A stretch of DNA of 64,000 nucleotides from Streptomyces griseoviridis (GCF_005222485.1 NZ_CP029078.1:8185501-8249500); one strand, 5' to 3'. Positions 9,105-17,729 are shown, counted from the first letter of the stretch. Numbers and translations are program-made. The notes: generated by a model from the letters alone, not told the origin.

Positions 9105-9560
9105 GCTCGTGTACCGGATCGAATGCTCGTCGAGGAACGCTGCCCGCCTGGCTCGGTCCGGTGACCATGGGGGCGGCGACGGTGCGGGAGCGCTGGCGCT
9201 CGATGTTGCCGGGACGAGACCGTCAACCCGGGGGAGATGGCATCGTTCGACCACTACGCGCTCGGCGGCGGACGCCGACTGGCTGCACCGCACGCTCGCG
9301 CACCTGGCCGCCGTGGAGCCCGGCTGACGCCGACTACGGATCGCGCCCGTCCCCGACGGTGGCCGCACCTCCAAGAAGACGCCCACGAGACACCGTACGG
9401 CCGGGCGGAGGCGGGTGACGCGTCGAGGGCGACACCCTCGCGAGTGGACGTCCGCGTCCCGCCGAAGGCGACGGTGGAGGTGCAACTCCCGAGCGACAGC
9501 GAGCCGTTCGGTAGCGACGCGGGCACCCTCACGTTCCACCGCCCGCACTCCACTCCGCCC
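9105..9560 (+). pseudogene. GH78 alpha-L-rhamnosidase remnant, C-terminal piece with frameshifts
   Basis: Translated in three alternating frames this reads LPAWLGPVTMGAATVRERW then SMLP, then ETVNPGEMASFDHYALGGG, then ADWLHRTLAHLAAVEPG, then HETPYGRAE and later [16 protein letters not shown]. In order, these are the C-terminal blocks of a GH78 rhamnosidase ([40 protein letters not shown]). At least three frameshifts make it non-functional. In intact enzymes only about 25 residues separate GTPLI (end of the first piece) from PSWLYPVTMG, whereas here about 690 bases intervene. Confidence 0.75.
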
Positions 9561-9765
9561 TCGCCGCCGACGGAGATCCGTCACCCGTCTGTCCTCAAGG
9601 GGGCGGAGGTGCCGTCCCGCTTCGGTACTTGTCGGCAGGCGTCGGCCGATGGGCCGTGCCAGGGCAGGCCGATCTACGAGGGAGGAGCGTTGGCCCGGCA
9701 CCTCGATGACCGCGCCCCTGCGATATCCGGGTGAGCCCGTCGCCGCGTTGACCTACTGTGGCGCG

Positions 9766-10329
9766 GTGACTACTCAGGTGATCGTCCTCAACGGGGCATC
9801 CAGCTCGGGGAAGTCCGGGATTGTACGGTGCCTCCAGGCCGAACTGGCCGACCCTTGGCTCGCCTTCGGCGTCGACTCGCTCATCGAGGCGATGCCCGCC
9901 CGGATGCGGGCGTCGGAGACGGGTCTGGAGATCACCGCGGACGGCGCGGTGAGCGTCGGGGCGGCGTTCCGGGCGCTGGACGCGGCCTGGGCGGAAGGTA
10001 TCGCGGCCATGGCCCGCGCAGGCGCCCGGATCGTCATCGACGACGTCTTCCTCGGCGGAGCCGCCTCTCGACAGCGATGGGAGAAGGCGCTTGACGGGCT
10101 GAACGTGCTGTGGGTCGGCGTCCGGTGCGACACCGCCGTCGCCGAGGGCCGGGAGATCGCGCGCGGTGACCGGCCAGTGGGGATGGCCGCTCTCCAGGCG
10201 GACGTGGTGCACGAGGGCGTGATCTACGACGTGGAGGTGGACACCACCCACACCGAGTCCCTGGAGTGCGCGCGCACGATCGCGGCCCACGTCGTGGGTG
10301 ACGTCACGGTGCCTGGGGCCGTCGGCTGA
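9766..10329 (+). CDS. Chloramphenicol phosphotransferase-like protein
   Basis: 187 residues from a GTG ([18 protein letters not shown]). P-loop GASSSGKSG at residues 10-18, and Asp37 in [11 protein letters not shown] occupies the place of the catalytic aspartate known from the S. venezuelae enzyme. That enzyme phosphorylates the primary hydroxyl of chloramphenicol; homologues are common in actinomycetes that make no chloramphenicol. The frame extends further upstream, but TACTGT at 9754-9759 ends six bases before the GTG, so the message may be leaderless. Cytoplasmic. Substrate is inferred from the family only. Confidence 0.82.
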   Translation: MTTQVIVLNGASSSGKSGIVRCLQAELADPWLAFGVDSLIEAMPARMRASETGLEITADGAVSVGAAFRALDAAWAEGIAAMARAGARIVIDDVFLGGAASRQRWEKALDGLNVLWVGVRCDTAVAEGREIARGDRPVGMAALQADVVHEGVIYDVEVDTTHTESLECARTIAAHVVGDVTVPGAVG

Positions 10330-11227
10330 CGGGGCGCGCGGTCGTGGCTCGGACGCTTCGAGGGAAGCGTGTGTGCACAGGCCCCTTTCTCGTCTGGCTG
10401 GAGGCAGGTGGCGATTGGCGCCGAGTGATGCTCCGGGCTGCCGTTTCCTCATGGCCGGCCGTCTCGGCTGTGCAGATGTTCTCAGCTGCAAGTCCTGTTG
10501 AGCCTCCGAGGTCGCGTCGATGATCGGGGTCGTCCTTCGCCCGCACGCTCGACTGCACGCTGATGCCGGGGCTGAGGCTCTGGTCCAGTTGGTGCGGTCG
10601 GCTTACCGGCGCTGATGTCAGTGGCCTGTGCTGAGGTGGCTGGGCTCTATCGGTCGCCTGGTGGGAGATCTGTCAGATGTCTGTGTATCCGTCGCTGACC
10701 CGTCGGCTGGCGGAAGCCGTTGGCCGACGTTCTCTGGTTCACTGAAGGACCGATCTCTATTCGTAGAGCAGGAACCGCTGGCGAAGGACCTAAAGACCGT
10801 GTCCTATGTGGTGAGGCGGGCCAGGCGCTTGGAGCAGTGCAAGGCGGCTGTGAATTCGAAAAGAGCCAGGTGGTTGCGGGGATCGCGCTCGCGGCGAGGG
10901 CTTTGGCGTCGGTAGCCGGACAGTCAGGAAACCGTCCGCTCGATGCCCCAGCGCTGACCGCGCCCCGCATGAAGCGCTCGTCACCGCCGCTGTCGAGCGG
11001 AGAAACCCAGACGCTGAGAAAGTCAGACCTCGCCCTGCAAGAGGCTGGATCGCGGCCCAGACCTGGCTGTCTCTTTCGAGTCAAAGAGATCCACTTTGGC
11101 CGTAGAGGAGTACACGTCTGCCATCCTTTACGCGAGGTAACCTTGTGGCTACACAGGGCTACTCGGTTGGAGGGCTCCCGCCCTCCTTCCTTCCGCAAGG
11201 TCGCGGTAACGGCAGGGAGTGGCTCTG
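10330..11227. other. Gene-poor stretch with an IS scar
   Basis: No intact gene could be supported here. GC content and codon structure are weaker than in neighbouring genes, and frames in all directions are broken. The only recognisable piece is the transposase tail at 10804-10984. The last 15 bases carry the ribosome-binding site GGGAG of the secreted protein that follows. Confidence 0.6.
10804..10984 (-). pseudogene. IS5-type transposase C-terminal remnant
   Basis: On the minus strand the frame reads RGQRWGIERTVS, a TGA stop, then LSGYRRQSPRRERDPRNHLA and later AALHCSKRLARLTT before a TAG stop at 10804-10806. This is the familiar end of IS5-family transposases (RW.VERT.SWLSGYRRL.pRYERDP..., then A...C.KRL..LT). 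The stop at 10924-10926 stands where the conserved Trp (TGG) would be. No terminal inverted repeats or N-terminal half were found. Confidence 0.7.
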
Positions 11228-11845
11228 ATGGTGAAGAAGGCTGTTCGCAGGCTCGGTGTCCTTAGCCTGGGGCTCGGAACGTTTGCTGGTGCGGCGCTGA
11301 TCGGCGCCCCCGCCTCCAACGCCGGGGAGACGTGTCACCCCGGATGGTTCTGTCTCTACGAGAAGGCCAATTTCGAGGGGAAGCTCCAGACGGTCAGCAA
11401 CCCGGCGGAAGGCACCTGCGTCTCGACGAACATGACGCAGGAAGACGGAACCGTCCGCCCCGCCAGATCCTTCTACAACGGGGCGAGCATGTCGCAGGTG
11501 TACTTCCCGAATGGCGACTGCTCCGGAAAGTCCTTCACGTTCTCCATCGATGCGGGAGCCAATCTCCCTGACGCAGCCAGGTCGTTCCGGCTTTTCACCT
11601 GCGAGAGCGGGAAGGTCTGCTTCTGGGAGGGTGACAGCTTCAACGGAACAAAGGCCACCCTGGAGTGGAGCAACGTCTGCACCGGCATCGGCTTCGGCGC
11701 CAACTCCGCATGGAACGTGAGCAGTATGGGCGTCACCACCTACGCGGGCTCCTACTGCCTCGGCGCGAACGCCGTGTCCGACCTCCCGGCCAACACTCAG
11801 CCTTACTCCCTGCCCCGGTCGGTCAACCGCTTCAAGGTCATGTAG
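11228..11845 (+). CDS. Secreted peptidase inhibitor I36-like (crystallin-fold) protein
   Basis: 205 residues from the ATG at 11228, eight bases after GGGAG. A signal peptide ends around APASNA (residues 26-32). The mature part holds two crystallin-like units: GWFCLYEKANFEG near residue 37, and KVCFWEGDSFNG near 140, each with paired cysteines. This is the organisation of the Streptomyces metalloproteinase inhibitor (SMI, peptidase inhibitor family I36). It is likely exported and disulfide-bonded. Inhibitory activity is inferred from the family; many members are untested. Confidence 0.8.
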   Translation: MVKKAVRRLGVLSLGLGTFAGAALIGAPASNAGETCHPGWFCLYEKANFEGKLQTVSNPAEGTCVSTNMTQEDGTVRPARSFYNGASMSQVYFPNGDCSGKSFTFSIDAGANLPDAARSFRLFTCESGKVCFWEGDSFNGTKATLEWSNVCTGIGFGANSAWNVSSMGVTTYAGSYCLGANAVSDLPANTQPYSLPRSVNRFKVM

Positions 11846-12134
11846 TTCCGCAGGGCAGAACCGCTCCGGTCGCGCAGGTGCACGCACGCTCCGGCCGCCA
11901 GAGTCGGCGAGGAGGCGGGCGGCCGCGTGCAGGATGTGTCACCAGCATCCTGCACGCATCCGCGCCGGAAGCCAGAGTCGTGTCATCAGCCGTCGTGTAC
12001 CTCCTCTCGAAGGACACGGGCCGTGGGCAGGCCGACTTGAACGGTCAAGACACGGCGAGGCCAGTCCGGCCGGGTGCATCGGACACTCCCGCTCGTCACC
12101 CGGTTCCGCGTCCCACCGTCCCGCGGCGGACACC

Positions 12135-12749
12135 TCACCCCTTCAAGCCCGCGCTGGTCAGCCAGATGTGTTCGCAGGTCTCCGATGCCTCTTGGAGTTT
12201 CTCGCGGGATTCCTGGGAGGCGTGGTAGAAGGTCCGCTCGATCATCCAGCACAGGGCGCGTGCCATCGCCGACGCCTGGTGCGGTGCGGTGCCGGCCTGG
12301 ATGCCCGCGCGTTCCAGGACGGTGGTGATGGCCGCGATGAACAGGTCAGCCGTGTGGTTCCACAGCTCGCCGATCTCCGGCACGGTCAACGACAGGTCGA
12401 TCGCCGTGCGCATGACCAGGCCGTGCTCGTTCCACAGCTCGACCGTGCGCCGCAGAGCCGCCGAGATGGCCTGACGCGGCTCGTCCGTCTCCGCGGTGAC
12501 CCGGGACCGTTCCCACAGCTGCTCGACGGTCCTGGCCACGAGCGCCGTGACCACTTCCTGCTTGGAGCCGAAGTAGAAGTACAGGGCGCCGCGCGTGATA
12601 CCGGCGCCCTGGGCCACGTCGCCGACAGTCATGGCGTCGTAGCCCTTGTGCGCCAGCAGCTCCTCGCAGGTGTCGAGGATGGCCCGCTCCCGGACATCCC
12701 CCTTGCGCTCGGCGGTGCGACGGCCGCGCGCGGAATGGTGGGCGGGCAT
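12135..12749 (-). CDS. TetR-family repressor
   Basis: 204 residues starting MPAHHSARGRRTAER. The N-terminal HTH reads TVGDVAQGAGITRGALYFYF, the classic TetR recognition helix with YFYFGSKQEV following; the rest is a helical ligand-binding domain. Its start ATG shares one base with the stop of the SDR gene upstream (TGATG), so the two are an operon and the regulator likely controls its own operon and the dehydrogenase. Confidence 0.9.
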   Translation of the reverse strand: MPAHHSARGRRTAERKGDVRERAILDTCEELLAHKGYDAMTVGDVAQGAGITRGALYFYFGSKQEVVTALVARTVEQLWERSRVTAETDEPRQAISAALRRTVELWNEHGLVMRTAIDLSLTVPEIGELWNHTADLFIAAITTVLERAGIQAGTAPHQASAMARALCWMIERTFYHASQESREKLQEASETCEHIWLTSAGLKG

Positions 12750-13597
12750 CAGAGCTGAGCGCCCTCGGCGAAGTCGGTCGTGCGGGACAGCGCCTCCCAC
12801 GCGCGGATGTCCTCGTCCACGGCTGTGCGCGCGGCGGTGACCAGTCGCAGCGCGTCCGAGCCGAGCACGAGGTGGGCCGGCGGCTGCTCGACCGACGTGA
12901 TGTGCACCAGGGCGTCCCCGGCCTTGGCGGGATCGCCCAGCTGGTTGCCGCTGGCCTTCTGCCGGGCCTCTCGGATGGGGGTGAACAGCTCGTCGTAGTC
13001 GTCGATGGTCCGCGCGGCGCGTGTCATGGACCGCCCGGCCCAGTCGGTGCGGAAGGAGCCGGGCTCGATCGCCGTCACATGGATTCCGAACTGCGCGACT
13101 TCCTTGCCCAGCGCCTCCAGGATTCCCTCCAGGGCGAACTTGCTGCCGCAGTACGCGGACATGCCGGGCACGGCCATGAGTCCGCCCATGGAGGTGACGG
13201 CCATCAGGTGTCCGCGGCGGCGCCGGCGCATGTGAGGCAGCGCGGCCCGCAGGGTGGCCACCGCCCCGAACACGTTCACCTCGAACTGCCGGCGCACCTC
13301 GGACAGCGGGGTTTCCTCGAAGGTTCCCTCCACGCCGTAGCCGGCGTTGGCGACGACGACGTCCAGCGGGCCGACGCTCCGCTCGACCTCGGCGACCGTG
13401 TCGGCGACGGCGTCATCGTCCGTCACGTCCAGGATGCGGCCGTGAGCGTGTCCCGGCCGCAGTTCTTCGAAGGCCCGCAGATCCTTCTCGGAGCGGACGG
13501 TGCCGACGACGGTGTTCCCGGCGGCCAGGGCGGCTTCGGCGAAAGCGCGCCCCAGGCCCGTGCTGACGCCGGTGATGAGCCAGTTCCGCTTCTCCAT
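12749..13597 (-). CDS. Short-chain dehydrogenase/reductase
   Basis: 282 residues from the ATG at 13595-13597, preceded by GGAGG. Classical SDR: cofactor motif TGVSTGLGRAFAEAAL at residues 7-22, NAG in VVANAGYG, Ser in AVTSMGG, and the catalytic YCGSK. The C-terminus extends past residue 250, as in larger extended-type members. Substrate unknown. It is followed directly by a TetR gene. The upstream region (13640-13680) is AT-rich for this genome and holds GTCTACACAGTGTCGAT, a likely TetR operator. Confidence 0.88.
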   Translation of the reverse strand: MEKRNWLITGVSTGLGRAFAEAALAAGNTVVGTVRSEKDLRAFEELRPGHAHGRILDVTDDDAVADTVAEVERSVGPLDVVVANAGYGVEGTFEETPLSEVRRQFEVNVFGAVATLRAALPHMRRRRRGHLMAVTSMGGLMAVPGMSAYCGSKFALEGILEALGKEVAQFGIHVTAIEPGSFRTDWAGRSMTRAARTIDDYDELFTPIREARQKASGNQLGDPAKAGDALVHITSVEQPPAHLVLGSDALRLVTAARTAVDEDIRAWEALSRTTDFAEGAQL

Positions 13598-13822
13598 CGT
13601 TCCTCCAGAGAGGTTTCGCGAGGAGCCGGATCGACCTCCTCCCAACAAAGTCTACACAGTGTCGATTTTTATCGTTGCTGCGTCGACTCTGATACCTTCC
13701 ATGGGATGGAACTACAGGGCCCTGCGCCTGCGCCCGCGGCGCACCGGCCGGATCGGCATCGTCAAGGCGGCAGCGCATCCCGCGCCGCGAGTAACAGAAC
13801 CGAGTCGACTCCCGCACGAGTC

Positions 13823-14347
13823 ATGGGAACGGTGGGCACGACACCGGAGCCGGTGGGCGCGACACGGAGTGGTCGCACGTCTCTTGGTGAGGTGGCGTGC
13901 CGCTATCAGGCGGATGAGATCCGCCCGGAGGAACTGCCGATGATCGCCGCCGAAGCACTCGCTGCCGGGCTTGACACCCCGACATTGTGCGAGCTGGCCG
14001 GGCTGCCTCGCCACGCGGATACCCGCGAGATCCGCGATGCGTTCGAGCAGGCACTCTCCGAGGCCGGGATCGAGTTGCCTGATCCGGGCCTGGCACGGCG
14101 CCACGCGCTGCGTCGGCTGGCCGCGAGGCTGATCGCCGGCGAGATCGCCGCCGGCGACCTGGCGACGGACGACTGGTGGGAGACGGAGGCCGAAACCGCG
14201 GAGGAGCGGTCGTTCCTATCGCTGATCCAGTACTGCGCGTGCTGCGTCGAGTACACGTTGGGGCTTGACCAGCAGACCTGGACGGCCGAGCTGCGCAGTG
14301 CGGCGCTCACCCTGACATCGTCTCCGCCGACCGACCCCGCCTGCTGA
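13823..14347 (+). CDS. Conserved hypothetical protein, acidic, Streptomyces-type
   Basis: 174 residues if the ATG at 13823 is used; the conserved part begins around residue 22 with LGEVACRYQADEIRPEELP. The sequence contains CELAGLPRHADTREIRDAFE and LATDDWWETEAETAEE, then CACCVEYTLGLD near the C-terminus. I recognise this as a family of cytoplasmic actinobacterial proteins found next to regulators and plasmid-like regions, with no known function. No membrane segment or signal. The N-terminal 20 residues are poorly supported and the true start may be further in. Confidence 0.65.
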   Translation: MGTVGTTPEPVGATRSGRTSLGEVACRYQADEIRPEELPMIAAEALAAGLDTPTLCELAGLPRHADTREIRDAFEQALSEAGIELPDPGLARRHALRRLAARLIAGEIAAGDLATDDWWETEAETAEERSFLSLIQYCACCVEYTLGLDQQTWTAELRSAALTLTSSPPTDPAC

Positions 14348-14540
14348 CTCTCCCCTGGTGGCATGCTCCGCCCATCAGGACATGTGCCGACCAAGACAGG
14401 TACCGGTCCAACACACCTGCCCACAGCTGCTGTTCGGCGGCTTCATCCAGCAGCATCACATCAGTGCGGAGTCCGTTCAGCGGACGGCGGTGCCCTCCGG
14501 TCTTCCCCGGTCTTCTCCGGTCTCCTCTTATCTTCTCGTC

Positions 14541-14564
14541 GTTGACGTTGACGTTGACGTTGAC
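14541..14564. repeat. Hexamer tandem repeat, 4 x GTTGAC
   Basis: Four perfect copies of GTTGAC. It lies 29 bases before an octamer array, both downstream of rhaI copy 2. Likely product of replication slippage. Confidence 0.9.
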
Positions 14565-14592
14565 GAGGGCGAGGAGGCTAAGGCAAACCTGC

Positions 14593-14664
14593 GCCAGGTC
14601 GCCAGGTCGCCAGGTCGCCAGGTCGCCAGGTCGCCAGGTCGCCAGGTCGCCAGGTCGCCAGGTC
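14593..14664. repeat. Octamer tandem repeat, 9 x GCCAGGTC
   Basis: Nine perfect 8-base copies followed by a partial one. On the minus strand the unit is GACCTGGC. Being eight bases long it shifts frame with each unit, so it is not coding. It ends 95 bases from the rhaI copy 2 stop and may affect 3' end formation or be phase-variable. Confidence 0.92.
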
Positions 14665-14759
14665 GCCCCGCGCAGCCCCTCCCCCCAGGCCACCCCACCC
14701 TCACTCCGACGAAGGCGCGCCACACTCCCGTCGCGCGCCCCCGTGGTCAAGACGTGACG

Positions 14760-15920
14760 TCACGCCCCCCAGCCCGCCTGCTCCCCGCCCACCCGCTCGG
14801 CGACGATGCGTTCCGCCCAGCCCGAGCGTCGGTACGCGGCCATCGGGTCGGGGTCGAGCCCCGACTCTTCGCGGACCTCCGCGAGGAGCGGCCGTACGTC
14901 GGTGTTGTAGGCGTCCATCAGCACCGCGTTCGCGTCCAGCACGTCACCCGAGCGCTGCGCCCGCGCCAGCGCCTCCCGGTCGACCAACAGGGCTTTCGCG
15001 GTGGCCTCTTGGACGTTCATCACGGAGCGGATGATCGCGGGGATCTTGGCTTCGATGTTGTGGCACTGGTCGAGCATGAAGGCGATGTCGGGTGTGAGGC
15101 CGCCGCCGCGTACGACTTCGTACATGATGCGGAAGAGTTGGAAGGGGTCGGCGGCGCCGGCCATGAGGTCGTCGTCGGCGTAGAAGCGGGAGTTGAAGTC
15201 GAAGGCGCCGAGTTTTCCCTCGCGGAGCAGGGTGGCGACGATGAACTCGATGTTGGTGCCCGGTGCGTGGTGGCCGGTGTCGACCACCACCTGGGCCTTG
15301 TCGCCCAGTTTGAGGCAGTGCGCGTAGGCGGTGCCCCAGTCGGGGACGTCCGTCGAGTAGAAGGCGGGCTCGAAGAGTTTGTACTCCAGGAGCAGCCGTT
15401 GGTCGTCGCCCAGGCGGTCGTAGACCGCGGACAGGGCCTCCGCCAGACGGTCCTGGCGTTCGCGGATGTCGTCCTGGCCCGGGTAGTTGGTGCCGTCCGC
15501 GAGCCACACCTTCAGGTCCTTGGAACCCGTCGCGTCCATGACGTCGACGCACGCGAAGAGGTGATCGAGCGCCTTGCGGCGGACCGCCGCGTCCGGGTGG
15601 CAGACGCTGCCCAGCTTGTACGCGTCGTCCTGGAAGGTGTTGGAGTTGATCGTCCCCAGCCCCAGGCCCAGCTCCTCGGCGTACTTCGCGAGCGCCGCGT
15701 AGTCGTCGACCGTGTCCCAGGGGATGTGCAGCGCGACGGTCGGCGCGGCACCGGTGAACTCGTGGACCTTCGCCGCGTCCGCCAGCTTCTCCCGCGGATC
15801 GCGCGGCACGCCCTGCTGGGCGAACACCTTGAAGCGGGTGCCCGAGTTCCCGTACGCCCACGACGGCGTCTCTACGGCCTGGGTCTTGAGCGCGGCCTTC
15901 ACCGCGTCGAGTTCGGTCAC
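14760..15920 (-). CDS. rhaI: L-rhamnose isomerase, copy 2
   Basis: 386 residues from a GTG at 15918-15920 with AGGAG upstream (VTELDAVKAALKTQ). Same family and same active-site stretches as copy 1 (VVDTGHHAPGTNIEF, FNSRFYADDDLM). Only the N-terminal lead differs in length; from the isomerase core onward the two align without gaps. This copy faces the uptake operon rhaTPQS, with two operators in the shared divergent region, so it is probably co-induced by rhamnose. It stands alone: the gene downstream of it is not a rhamnose gene. Confidence 0.94.
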   Translation of the reverse strand: MTELDAVKAALKTQAVETPSWAYGNSGTRFKVFAQQGVPRDPREKLADAAKVHEFTGAAPTVALHIPWDTVDDYAALAKYAEELGLGLGTINSNTFQDDAYKLGSVCHPDAAVRRKALDHLFACVDVMDATGSKDLKVWLADGTNYPGQDDIRERQDRLAEALSAVYDRLGDDQRLLLEYKLFEPAFYSTDVPDWGTAYAHCLKLGDKAQVVVDTGHHAPGTNIEFIVATLLREGKLGAFDFNSRFYADDDLMAGAADPFQLFRIMYEVVRGGGLTPDIAFMLDQCHNIEAKIPAIIRSVMNVQEATAKALLVDREALARAQRSGDVLDANAVLMDAYNTDVRPLLAEVREESGLDPDPMAAYRRSGWAERIVAERVGGEQAGWGA

Positions 15921-15948
15921 GTCAGGGCTCCTGTAAACAGCACGAGTG

Positions 15949-15960
15949 TGAATCGATTCA
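15949..15960. promoter_or_regulatory. Rhamnose operator, site 3 (perfect palindrome)
   Basis: TGAATCGATTCA, a perfect 12-bp palindrome, 29 bases upstream of rhaI copy 2. It is the best match among the four sites and gives the consensus TGAAWCGNTTCA. Proposed target of the LacI-type regulator encoded at 22785-23810. Confidence 0.75.
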
Positions 15961-16125
15961 GTATCGGAAGCTAGGAGGCTGTCGACTGAGTGTCAAGCGT
16001 TCTGACAACGGTCGCCTCCCTTGTTCATACCGTGACCTTGGGGTCTGGTAAGCGTCTCGAAAACTTTTCGAGGTGGACCCATTGACGTGACCTGGCGCAC
16101 GCGCCTAACGTCCCGGCAACCAAGT

Positions 16126-16137
16126 TGAAACCTTTCA
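16126..16137. promoter_or_regulatory. Rhamnose operator, site 4 (rhaT promoter)
   Basis: TGAAACCTTTCA, 45 bases upstream of the rhaT start codon. The outer arms TGAAA/TTTCA are kept while the centre is CC instead of CG. With site 3 it brackets the divergent promoter region between rhaI copy 2 and the uptake operon. Confidence 0.6.
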
Positions 16138-16181
16138 CGACGCTGTGCGGACGAGGTCCGAGCGTCGTCGAGGAGCCCCTC

Positions 16182-17699
16182 ATGACCCACCCGTCCGACA
16201 CGGGTCCGGCCCCGGTGCTCGCGCTGGAGGACATCTCGAAGTCCTTCGGAGCGGTGCGCGCCCTGCGGGACGTCTCCCTGCGGTTGTACCCCGGTGAGGT
16301 GCACGCGCTCGCCGGGGAGAACGGCGCGGGCAAATCGACCCTCATCAAGACGCTCGCCGGAGTCCACCGGCCCGACGCCGGCCGGGTGCTGCTCGACGGT
16401 GAGCCCGTCGTCTTCCACGGTCCGGGCGACGCCAGGGACGCCGGCATCGCCGTCATCTACCAGGAGCCCACGCTCTTTCCCGACCTGTCGATCGCCGAGA
16501 ACATCTTCATGGGCCGTCAGCCCCGGCGCGCCCTCGGCAGGATCGACCACAAGGCCACCCACGCGGCGACGGCCGCCCTGATGAAGCGCCTCGGCGTCGA
16601 ACTGGACCCGGACCGGCCCGCCCGCGGTCTGTCCATCGCCGACCAGCAGATCGTCGAGATCGCCAAGGCCCTCTCCTTCGAGGCCCGCGTCCTCATCATG
16701 GACGAGCCGACCGCCGCGCTCACCGGCAGCGAGGTCGCCCGGCTCTTCGGCGTCGTGCGCACCCTGCGCGACCAGGGCGCCGCCGTCCTGTTCATCTCCC
16801 ACCGCCTTGAGGAGATCTTCCAGATCTGCCGACGGGTCACCACCCTGCGCGACGGCGGCCTCATCTCCAGCGAACCGCTCGACGGCATGACCGAGGACGA
16901 CCTGGTGCGCCGCATGGTGGGCCGCGACCTCGACGAGCTGTATCCGAAGCAGGACGTCAAGCCGGGCGAAGTCGCCCTGAGCGTCAAGCGGTTGACCCGC
17001 GAGGGCGTCTTCACCGACATCTCCTTCGAGGTGCGGCGCGGCGAGATCGTCGGCCTCGCGGGACTGGTCGGCGCGGGCCGCACCGAGGTGGCGCGAGCCG
17101 TGTTCGGCATCGACCGCTGGGACGCGGGCGGCGTCGAGGTGGACGGCAAGGCGCTGACCAACGGCGCACCCTCCACGGCGATGGCCGCCGGGCTCGCCCT
17201 CGTCCCCGAGGACCGGCGGGCCCAGGGCCTGGTGATGGGCATGTCCATCGAGCGCAACATCGGCCTGACCGGACTGCGCACCACCGTCAGGGCCGGCCTG
17301 ATGGACCGCGGCGCCGAACGCAGCCGCTCCCTCGACTGGGCGGTCAAGCTCCAGGTGAAGTACGCCCGGATCGCCGACACCGTCTCCACCCTGTCCGGCG
17401 GCAACCAGCAGAAGGTCGTGCTCGCCAAGTGGCTCGCCACCGGCCCCGAGGTGCTCATCGTCGACGAACCCACTCGCGGCATCGACGTCGGCACCAAGGC
17501 CGAAGTGCACCGGCTGCTCAGCCAGTTGGCCGCCGATGGCGTCGCCGTCCTGATGATCTCCTCCGACCTGCCCGAGATCCTCGGCATGGCCGACCGCGTG
17601 CTCGTGATGCACGAGGGCCGGCTGACCGCCGAGATCCCCCGCGCCGAAGCCACCGAGGAGACCGTGATGGCCGCGGCGACCGGGAGGGCCGCCGCATGA
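16182..17699 (+). CDS. rhaT: Rhamnose ABC transporter ATPase (two nucleotide-binding domains)
   Basis: 505 residues from ATG 16182, behind GAGGAG. Two fused ABC domains of the RbsA/XylG/RhaT type: the first has Walker [13 protein letters not shown], signature [15 protein letters not shown] and Walker [12 protein letters not shown]. The second has the usual degenerate P-loop [16 protein letters not shown] and an intact LSGGNQQKV signature. A longer open frame starts at TTG 16125 inside the operator region and is not needed. First gene of the uptake operon. The 3' end carries an 18-base repeat that recreates a start region (see 17683-17729). Confidence 0.92.
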   Translation: MTHPSDTGPAPVLALEDISKSFGAVRALRDVSLRLYPGEVHALAGENGAGKSTLIKTLAGVHRPDAGRVLLDGEPVVFHGPGDARDAGIAVIYQEPTLFPDLSIAENIFMGRQPRRALGRIDHKATHAATAALMKRLGVELDPDRPARGLSIADQQIVEIAKALSFEARVLIMDEPTAALTGSEVARLFGVVRTLRDQGAAVLFISHRLEEIFQICRRVTTLRDGGLISSEPLDGMTEDDLVRRMVGRDLDELYPKQDVKPGEVALSVKRLTREGVFTDISFEVRRGEIVGLAGLVGAGRTEVARAVFGIDRWDAGGVEVDGKALTNGAPSTAMAAGLALVPEDRRAQGLVMGMSIERNIGLTGLRTTVRAGLMDRGAERSRSLDWAVKLQVKYARIADTVSTLSGGNQQKVVLAKWLATGPEVLIVDEPTRGIDVGTKAEVHRLLSQLAADGVAVLMISSDLPEILGMADRVLVMHEGRLTAEIPRAEATEETVMAAATGRAAA

Positions 17700-17729
17700 C
17701 CGAACCCGTACGGAGGGCCGCCGCATGAC
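17683..17729 (+). repeat. Duplicated ribosome-binding site and start region between rhaT and rhaP
   Basis: GGAGGGCCGCCGCATGAC occurs at 17683-17700 and again at 17712-17729. The first copy encodes the rhaT C-terminus (GRAAA, stop) and holds an ATG at 17696 that opens a 10-codon mini-frame. The TGA of that mini-frame overlaps the ATG of rhaP (17725) in the second copy. The short direct duplication may couple translation of rhaP to rhaT. Confidence 0.85.

Larger units (their letters stand above)
14348..14759. other. Non-coding spacer with simple-sequence repeats
   Basis: No supported gene. The stretch holds a GTTGAC hexamer array, a GCCAGGTC octamer array and GC-rich filler between the hypothetical gene and the 3' end of rhaI copy 2. 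The repeats keep all frames open in an artefactual way. Confidence 0.65.

Noticed and set aside
8118..9701. A 527-residue minus-strand frame across the rhamnosidase remnant
   Set aside because: Composition is random-looking, no domain is visible, and the plus strand explains the same DNA with GH78 blocks and a conserved small gene.
10720..11265. A 181-residue plus-strand frame
   Set aside because: It lies antisense to the transposase remnant and runs into the real start of the secreted inhibitor-like gene; no conserved features.
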